Part shown: positions 24,720 through 30,725 of the stretch, in pieces
Position numbering within the stretch: the first letter of the stretch is position 1
How the letters are laid out: the number at the start of each line of letters is the position of its first letter
Source: CBFHSF01 sp965661055
GTDB taxonomy: Bacteria > Bacteroidota > Bacteroidia > Flavobacteriales > Schleiferiaceae
DNA: 30,725 nucleotides
Assembly (NCBI GenBank): GCA_965661055.1
Contig: CBFICS010000020.1
Location: forward strand, 1-30,725
Direction of reading: 5' to 3'
Notes under the pieces: model-generated
What the model saw: only the letters and a program-made list of their open reading frames with translations
Database searches by the model: none
Told to the model about the DNA's origin: nothing
Program-made: the position numbers and the translations under genes

Positions 24720-27700
24720 ATGAAAAAGAATCCACCACCAATCAAGGCGACGATATGGCGTAAGCTTATTGTATCCATCCTTTCCATTTTTTTAATGACT
24801 ACTTCCTACGGGCAGATAGGTCAAATTTTCGATTCAGGTACACACCCGTTATTAGATCCTAATTTAGATGGATATATATCTGCATCAGGCGGGGTGATAG
24901 ATACCTCCATTCACGCAGACGAATTAACGGATTTTGAATATGCGTTTATTCCTATGCTCCATTTTACGGTAGAACCCCCTGCGGATCTTCAAACGGGAAA
25001 TGATTGCGGAAAGTCAGAGATTGTCGATAACCCAAACATTACTATGCGCGCGGGTTATTACTATTTTGCAGATCCTGACGGAGTTCCTAATTCTTGTGAT
25101 GAAGCACTCATATATAGAATAAGAATTGCAAAAAATGTAAACGGTGCATATGCCTATAGCTTTCTTATTGATGCCGATAATGCCTTTGGTTTTACAGGTC
25201 CCAATGCTGATTCAAATGCGGTTACGGGTAATCCTGGCTTTGAGTATGAGGTATTATTTACCACCAATGGGGCTGGGGCAGTTACTTTATATGATGTAGA
25301 TGGTACCGTAACGGGAACGGCTGTTTCTTCCTATTCAGGAAATGCGAATTCTCAAAGAAGTTATGCAGGTTATACGAATTGTCCTCTGTCAGACCCTGTA
25401 TTCATAGACTTTCTAGTTCCTTTCTGTGATATGAACTTTTCGTCTACAGATAGTATTAACATGATTTTTGCCACGTCTTCTTCAGGATCAAGTGTCCTTT
25501 CAGGAAGTGCCAGTGATATTGGTGGATATGGCGACTTCTCTAATCAAGACAGTGTCTTTTTAATCCTAGTCGATTCATTACCAGAAGTTACTCTTTCTGG
25601 TTGTGGTTGGGGTCTAACACCAAAAAGTCAAAATGTTTCTTGTAACGGTGGACTTGACGGAATGGCTTGGATCGATATTATCGGCGGGGCATCTCCTTAT
25701 TCCATAACATGGTCTACAGGAGCAACTACAGATACGTTATCCGGTGTGGGTGCGGGTACTTATAGTGCTTATGTTTCATCTTTTAATGGTTGTTTAGATA
25801 CTGTTGAGGTTACCATTACGGAACCTCTACCACTTGTCGCAAATATTGAACTCATTGACTCTATTAGGTGTTTCGGAGATCTTTCTGCAGCTATTCGTGG
25901 ATTTGCGACAGGAGGCAATATGCCTTACACAGGACATTGGAATAACGGAGCATATCTGGATACCTTACAAAATTTAGGTTCCGGAACTTATACTTATTAT
26001 GTTACAGATTCAGCGGGTTGTACGGATTCAATTTCCATCACATTGACCGAACCTACGGAGTTAATTCCTTCTATAAGTACAATTTTTAGTGTTTCTTGTA
26101 TTGGAGGTTCCGATGGTTGGGCAACTGTTTCTGCTTCTGGGGGTACACCGGGTTATACTTATTTATGGCCTGACGGCGCAACCGATTCTACTCATTTAAA
26201 TCTTCCCGCAGGAAATTATTGGGTTACTGTTACCGACTCATTGGGATGTTTTGATTCCGTTAGAGTAACCATCCCTGAACCTACCCTTGGGGTCACTGCC
26301 GTTTCGCAATTGATTTCAGGAATTTCTTGTATTGGTTCTAGTGATGGTTCAGCCTATGTAATTGGTTCAGGCGGAACGACTCCCTATACTTATGAGTGGA
26401 GTAGTGGAGAAACTAATGACACGGCAACTGCTTTACCTGCTGGACCAAATTGGGTGTATGTGCTCGATTCAATGGGGTGTGGTGATACTAGCTTTGTGAA
26501 TGTTACTCAACCAGACTCAGCACTTGCTGCTGCTACAAGTTTGTTTACACCTGTTTCATGTGTTGGGGGCTCTGATGCTCAGGTGTTAGTGAGTCCGTCG
26601 GGAGGAACAGCTCCTTATTCTTTTGATTGGAGTACAGGAGATACCACTCAAATTGTTTCGGGACTTTCTGCAGGAACTTACCATGTTATGGTATCAGATG
26701 CCAACGGATGTTTTGCCGATGACACTATTGTAATTGTAGATCCCATTCCATTTGTTATTACTGCCAATGGCAATGACATTAATTGTAATGGCGGATCAGA
26801 TGGTAGTATTACCGTTTCGATAACTGGCGGTACTTCTCCTTTTTCATACAATTGGTCTACGGGGCAAATTACCCCAACCATTGGCAACCTTGCTCCCGGT
26901 ACTTACTGGGTAGAAGTTACAGATTCAAACGGTTGTTATTCAGCGGATACCGTAACCTTGGTAGAACCCTTAACCACAATATCTGTAGATGCGATTATTA
27001 TTGAATCTGACCCAACCTGTATTGGAATTTTTGATGGAGTGGCATATGCGGTACCCAACGGTGGTACTCCTCCTTTTAATTATTCTTGGAGCACAGGGCA
27101 AACTAATGATACAGCCAACGGATTAGGTGCAGGATGGCATACAGTAACCATTACAGATTCCTTGGGCTGTACGGCTTCCGATTCTCTTTTAATAGATCCT
27201 CCAGGATCTGATTTAGAAATTACCATTTTCCCGATTAGTCAATTAACTTGTTTTGGTGATTCAAATGCTTCAGCCTATGCCGTTCCAGCTAATGGTTTTC
27301 CGCCTTATACCATTACCTGGAGTAGTGACTCTACGGTAAATGACTCTGTATTTAATTTAACTAGCGGTACAGTTGTGGCTTATTTGGTTGATGCAGGGGG
27401 GTGTGTGGCTTCAGCAACGTATACTTTCACCGAACCAGATTCAGTTTATGGAATTACAGGGGTTGTAAACATTGCTTGTGTGGGCGGAAACGACAGAGAA
27501 GCTTGGGTGGCTCCATTTGGAGGAACAGCACCTTACACGTTTTTATGGAGCAACGGACAAACTACAGATACCGCAAATGGTTTAGGCTCGGGTACTCATA
27601 CGGTGGTTATTACCGATGCGTTAGGATGTTCTAAAACGGAGAGTGTTACGATAAATCAACCCTCTCAGGTTCTTACCGCTTCTATTTCTGCTAGTTCACA

Positions 27701-30374
27701 GCCATTCTGTAATGGTCAGAGTAATGGTTCGGCTACTGCCACTGCCGTGGGAGGAGTTTCTCCCTATACATACTTGTGGAATACCGGGCAAATGGGAGCT
27801 TCGCTTTTTAACCTTGCCGCGGGAACATATACCGTTACAATTATTGATAGTAGAGGATGTCAAGATACAGCCTCAGTGACCATTACCGAACCTCCTGTTT
27901 TAAACGCTTCGGCATCTATATTGTCTAATATCATTTGTTTTAATGGTGCCGACGGTTCTGCTTATATTTCAGCTACCGGAGGAACAGCTCCTTATTCATA
28001 TTCTTGGTCTACAGGTGCAACTACCGATACGATATACGGACTAGTAGCGGGGTCTTATACAGTTACCGTTACCGATTCTTTGGGATGTACCCAAATTAGT
28101 TCGGTTTCATTGTCTAATCCGCCAAATCAGGTAACAGCCAGCGCATCGTTAATTAATGATGTTCAGTGTTTTGGAGGGGCAGATGGATCAGCCTTTGTAA
28201 ATGTTCAAAATGCTTTAGCGCCCATTTCTTATTCTTGGAGTAATGGACAAACTAACGATACCCTTACCAATGTTGGTCCAGGATCTTACGCAGTAGTGGT
28301 CACTGACGCCAATGGTTGTATGGATTCTGCAGATGTAGTTATTTCTCAACCTGCTTTAGGAATAACTCTTTCACCATCCATTATTAGTAATGTAAGTTGT
28401 TTTGGTGGGGCCGATGGTTCTGCCAATGTTTTAGCTCAAGGAGGTACCTCTCCCTATACTTATCTATGGTCAGATGGTCAATTAACCGCTACCGCTCAAA
28501 ACCTTACTGCTGGGACATATTCCGTGGTGGTTACTGATTCAAGAGGTTGTCTAGATTCAGCTTCCGTAACCATAACTGAACCTTTAACTCCGGTGGGAAT
28601 TGCACTTACTCTAAATAATGGGGTAAACTGTTTTTCAGGCAACGATGGTTCAGCCACCGCCCAAGGGGTAAATGGAACAAGTCCCTATTCTTATTTGTGG
28701 GATAATGGTTCTACTTCGGCTACGGCATCCAATTTGTCTTTCGGATATCACTCCGTTACGGTAACAGATTTAAACGGTTGTTCTTCTCTTGATAGTATTT
28801 TAATTCCAGAACCAGATTCTGCCGTTTCAGTAAGTATTGTGGTTAATAACAATGTTTCTTGCTTAAATGGTAGCGACGGACAATTAACCGCCGTGGGTAC
28901 TGGAGGAACAGCTCCTTATTCTTTTGATTGGGACACTTTCCAGTCAACGGCCCAAATTTCAAACCTTACGGCGGGTACTTACCGCGTAACTATAACGGAT
29001 TCTAATGGTTGTCAGGATACAATTTCTGCAATCATCACTCAACCCTCTACGGCTTTAACTCTTTCAGCTTCAGTTACCCAACATATTAATTGTTTCGGTG
29101 ATTCTACGGGCTCGGTTTCCGCTGTCGCGGGAGGGGGAGTGCCTCCTTACGATTATTCTTGGTCAAACGGAGGAAATTCAGCAAATCAAAACAACCTTAC
29201 CGCTGGATGGTACACGATTACTCTAACTGACTCGGCAGGTTGTCAACTTATTGACTCAGTTGAAATTATTCAACCTTCGGCGGCACTTTCTTTTGCTAGT
29301 AGTGTGGCAACAGACATTACTTGTTTTGGAGCCAACGACGGCACGGTAAGCGCAATGGTTTCAGGAGGTACAACGCCCTATACCTATGCTTGGTCTAATG
29401 GATCGACTTCAGCTTCTCAGTCTGGCTTATCAGCAGGGAACTATTCTCTTTTAGTGACCGACGCCAACGGATGTACAATTTCGGATACCTTAATGGTTGA
29501 TGAACCTAATGAGTTAATCATAACCTTAGATTCAAAAACAGATATTGATTGTTTCGGATTGACAAACGGTGCGGTATCTATTTCGGTTTCTGGAGGAATA
29601 CAACCTTATGATATATCTTGGAATACGGGAGATACCACAACTTCACTTTCTAATATTGCGGCTGGAGATTACACAGTAACGGTTGTAGACTCAAACGGCT
29701 GTATCGACTCTTTAAAGGTAAATATTTCACAACCATCGGCGGCCTTGAGCGCAATTCCATCGGTAATTTCTGATGTTAATTGTTTTGGGGGATCGGATGG
29801 TCAAGGATATGTTGCTATCACTGGGGGAACTGCACCTTATTCTATATTGTGGAATAATGGTTCAACTAATGATACCTTGTTCAACTTAACCGCGGGAAGT
29901 TATTCAGCTACCATTACGGATAGCTTGGGTTGTACTGCCAATGCCTCTTTTAGCATTCTTCAACCTTCTCAGGCTTTAGTAATTGATTCTTCAGCTAGTT
30001 CAGACGTAACTTGTAATGGATATAATAATGGATCTGCAGGAATCGTAGTAAGTGGAGGAACAGCACCTTATTCTTATTCTTGGAATAACGGAGGGGTTAC
30101 CTCTACTATTAATGGTTTGTCTGGTGGGCAATATAATGTTACGGTAACCGACGCCAATGGATGTTCGGTTGCGGATACTTTTGTGGTTGCAGAACCTTCT
30201 TTACTTTTAGTTTCTCAAGCAAGTCTTGTTCACGTAGACTGCTTCGGAAATGCAAATGGATCAGCCTCAATTAACGCAACGGGAGGAACACTCCTTACAC
30301 TATTACCTGGTCAAACGGCGCAACTGGAAACAGCATCACCAATGTGGCTGCGGGAACATATACTGCGGTGGTAA
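24720..30374 (+). CDS. Giant SprB-repeat surface protein, N-terminal part (frame broken at 30290)
   Basis: The intact frame encodes about 1857 residues before the break, plus 27 missense residues to the stop at 30374. There is a long signal peptide (residues 1-32, ending TTSYGQ), a unique N-terminal domain (about 33-300) with acidic loops and cysteines, then tandem SprB repeats of about 77 residues. The consensus is C-F-G-G-x-D-G, later G-G-T-x-P-Y, then W-S-x-G, then L-x-A-G-T-Y and V-T-D-x-x-G-C. SprB of Flavobacterium johnsoniae is the mobile gliding adhesin exported by T9SS; this protein is a repeat-family relative, not a proven orthologue. The end of the gene, where a T9SS sorting domain would be expected, is outside the window. 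Asp in the repeats may bind calcium (inference). Confidence 0.88.
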   Translation: MKKNPPPIKATIWRKLIVSILSIFLMTTSYGQIGQIFDSGTHPLLDPNLDGYISASGGVIDTSIHADELTDFEYAFIPMLHFTVEPPADLQTGNDCGKSEIVDNPNITMRAGYYYFADPDGVPNSCDEALIYRIRIAKNVNGAYAYSFLIDADNAFGFTGPNADSNAVTGNPGFEYEVLFTTNGAGAVTLYDVDGTVTGTAVSSYSGNANSQRSYAGYTNCPLSDPVFIDFLVPFCDMNFSSTDSINMIFATSSSGSSVLSGSASDIGGYGDFSNQDSVFLILVDSLPEVTLSGCGWGLTPKSQNVSCNGGLDGMAWIDIIGGASPYSITWSTGATTDTLSGVGAGTYSAYVSSFNGCLDTVEVTITEPLPLVANIELIDSIRCFGDLSAAIRGFATGGNMPYTGHWNNGAYLDTLQNLGSGTYTYYVTDSAGCTDSISITLTEPTELIPSISTIFSVSCIGGSDGWATVSASGGTPGYTYLWPDGATDSTHLNLPAGNYWVTVTDSLGCFDSVRVTIPEPTLGVTAVSQLISGISCIGSSDGSAYVIGSGGTTPYTYEWSSGETNDTATALPAGPNWVYVLDSMGCGDTSFVNVTQPDSALAAATSLFTPVSCVGGSDAQVLVSPSGGTAPYSFDWSTGDTTQIVSGLSAGTYHVMVSDANGCFADDTIVIVDPIPFVITANGNDINCNGGSDGSITVSITGGTSPFSYNWSTGQITPTIGNLAPGTYWVEVTDSNGCYSADTVTLVEPLTTISVDAIIIESDPTCIGIFDGVAYAVPNGGTPPFNYSWSTGQTNDTANGLGAGWHTVTITDSLGCTASDSLLIDPPGSDLEITIFPISQLTCFGDSNASAYAVPANGFPPYTITWSSDSTVNDSVFNLTSGTVVAYLVDAGGCVASATYTFTEPDSVYGITGVVNIACVGGNDREAWVAPFGGTAPYTFLWSNGQTTDTANGLGSGTHTVVITDALGCSKTESVTINQPSQVLTASISASSQPFCNGQSNGSATATAVGGVSPYTYLWNTGQMGASLFNLAAGTYTVTIIDSRGCQDTASVTITEPPVLNASASILSNIICFNGADGSAYISATGGTAPYSYSWSTGATTDTIYGLVAGSYTVTVTDSLGCTQISSVSLSNPPNQVTASASLINDVQCFGGADGSAFVNVQNALAPISYSWSNGQTNDTLTNVGPGSYAVVVTDANGCMDSADVVISQPALGITLSPSIISNVSCFGGADGSANVLAQGGTSPYTYLWSDGQLTATAQNLTAGTYSVVVTDSRGCLDSASVTITEPLTPVGIALTLNNGVNCFSGNDGSATAQGVNGTSPYSYLWDNGSTSATASNLSFGYHSVTVTDLNGCSSLDSILIPEPDSAVSVSIVVNNNVSCLNGSDGQLTAVGTGGTAPYSFDWDTFQSTAQISNLTAGTYRVTITDSNGCQDTISAIITQPSTALTLSASVTQHINCFGDSTGSVSAVAGGGVPPYDYSWSNGGNSANQNNLTAGWYTITLTDSAGCQLIDSVEIIQPSAALSFASSVATDITCFGANDGTVSAMVSGGTTPYTYAWSNGSTSASQSGLSAGNYSLLVTDANGCTISDTLMVDEPNELIITLDSKTDIDCFGLTNGAVSISVSGGIQPYDISWNTGDTTTSLSNIAAGDYTVTVVDSNGCIDSLKVNISQPSAALSAIPSVISDVNCFGGSDGQGYVAITGGTAPYSILWNNGSTNDTLFNLTAGSYSATITDSLGCTANASFSILQPSQALVIDSSASSDVTCNGYNNGSAGIVVSGGTAPYSYSWNNGGVTSTINGLSGGQYNVTVTDANGCSVADTFVVAEPSLLLVSQASLVHVDCFGNANGSASINATGGTLLTLLPGQTAQLETASPMWLREHILRW

Positions 30375-30725
30375 CGGATGCCAACGGATGTTCAGACTCC
30401 TTAGCCTTCACCATTACCCAACCTTCAGCGGCTCTAACAGCTACCGGAAACATCACTTCCCAGGTAAACTGTTTTGGTGGCAACGACGGAGAGGCGTATG
30501 TAGCGATTACAGGCGGAACGGCTCCTTACACCATCTCTTGGGACCATGGAGCTTTAGCTGATACCATCACTGGATTAACTTCAGGTACGTACACGGCTAC
30601 CATTACCGATGCGAACGGATGTACCGCGACAGAATCAGTTACTATTACTCAACCTTCAGCACCACTAGCGATCAGCGCATCAACCTCAACGGACATTACT
30701 TGTTTTGGTGCTAACGACGGAACGG
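25634..30725 (+). repeat. Tandem array of at least 22 SprB repeats
   Basis: Counting the C-x-G-x-x-D-G start of each unit gives 20 uninterrupted repeats, a 21st containing the frame break, a 22nd after it, and a 23rd cut by the window end. From the cysteine codon of repeat 1 (25641) to that of repeat 21 (30240), the mean period is 230 bases. Repeats differ widely in DNA sequence but share short identical blocks, such as GGAGGAACAGCTCCTTATTC near 26600, 27980 and 28910. Confidence 0.9.
30293..30725 (+). CDS. Continuation of the SprB-repeat gene in the shifted frame (partial)
   Basis: From 30293 the +1-compensated frame reads PYTITWSNGATGN, then completes repeat 21, all of repeat 22 and the start of repeat 23, with no stop before the window edge. 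Compared with sister repeats, which read GGAACAGCTCCT, this copy has GGAACACTCCT: one G is missing between 30290 and 30291. This is therefore the same gene, not a new one, with no start codon of its own. Confidence 0.85.

Noticed and set aside
30250..30561. 103-codon frame at the end of the SprB-repeat gene
   Set aside because: It is in a third frame, Cys/His/Gln-rich, while the repeat consensus continues cleanly in the frame from 30293.
25634..30725. Tandem periodic sequence considered as a CRISPR array
   Set aside because: The 230-base period encodes a degenerate protein repeat; there are no short identical repeats with unique spacers and no cas genes.

Overview
The window looks like chromosomal DNA of a Bacteroidota bacterium, most likely a member of Flavobacteriales. 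Three things point there. Two genes encode secreted proteins of kinds typical of the type IX secretion system (a type B gliding-motility C-terminal domain, and a giant SprB-repeat protein). Several promoters fit the Bacteroidota pattern TAnnTTTG at -7. The families present (DUF4159, THUMP-like methyltransferase, surface lipoprotein paired with a TonB receptor) are common in that group. I cannot name a genus. I saw no tRNA, rRNA, CRISPR array, insertion sequence or phage gene, and no gene-free stretch longer than about 215 bases.

Layout, left to right. (1) Positions 1-5966: the 3' end of a MarR-type regulator overlaps a complete tripartite efflux system (periplasmic adaptor, RND pump, TolC-like outer membrane protein), closed by a clear terminator. 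(2) 5975-9317: a near-perfect 21-bp palindrome sits over the promoter of a lipoprotein / TonB-dependent receptor / Fur-family regulator operon. The arrangement reads as a self-regulated metal-uptake unit, possibly for zinc. (3) 9319-11424, minus strand: a methyltransferase, a VanW-family protein, a frameshifted DUF1304 membrane protein and a small DUF2892 membrane protein. (4) 11537-13278, minus: a DegT-type aminotransferase that I recognise as KdnA, with a 1-base-overlapping gene of unknown function. (5) 13427-17093, plus: sucD with its own promoter and terminator, then two adjacent class V PLP enzymes of the cysteine desulfurase type. (6) 17097-23343, minus: a large secreted T9SS type B protein, a THUMP-like methyltransferase, an AI-2E-family permease and a DUF4159 protein, the last three overlapping each other. 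(7) 23421-24506, plus: an iron-containing alcohol dehydrogenase recognised as KdnB. (8) 24720 to the window end: a giant SprB-repeat surface protein with at least 22 repeats of about 77 residues and an apparent single-base deletion at 30290/30291.

How genes connect. KdnB and KdnA are the oxidase and transaminase that together turn Kdo into 8-amino-3,8-dideoxy-Kdo, so this organism probably makes LPS with an 8-amino-Kdo core. Here the two genes lie about 10 kb apart, and kdnA is instead coupled to an unknown 181-residue protein. The efflux operon and the Fur operon are self-contained units. The most rewarding leads are the Fur-type operator and its surface lipoprotein, the unknown partner of kdnA, the paired class V PLP enzymes, and the regulation and integrity of the giant repeat protein. 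Two apparent frameshifts (9381-9386 and 30290/30291) may be assembly errors and should be checked against raw reads first.
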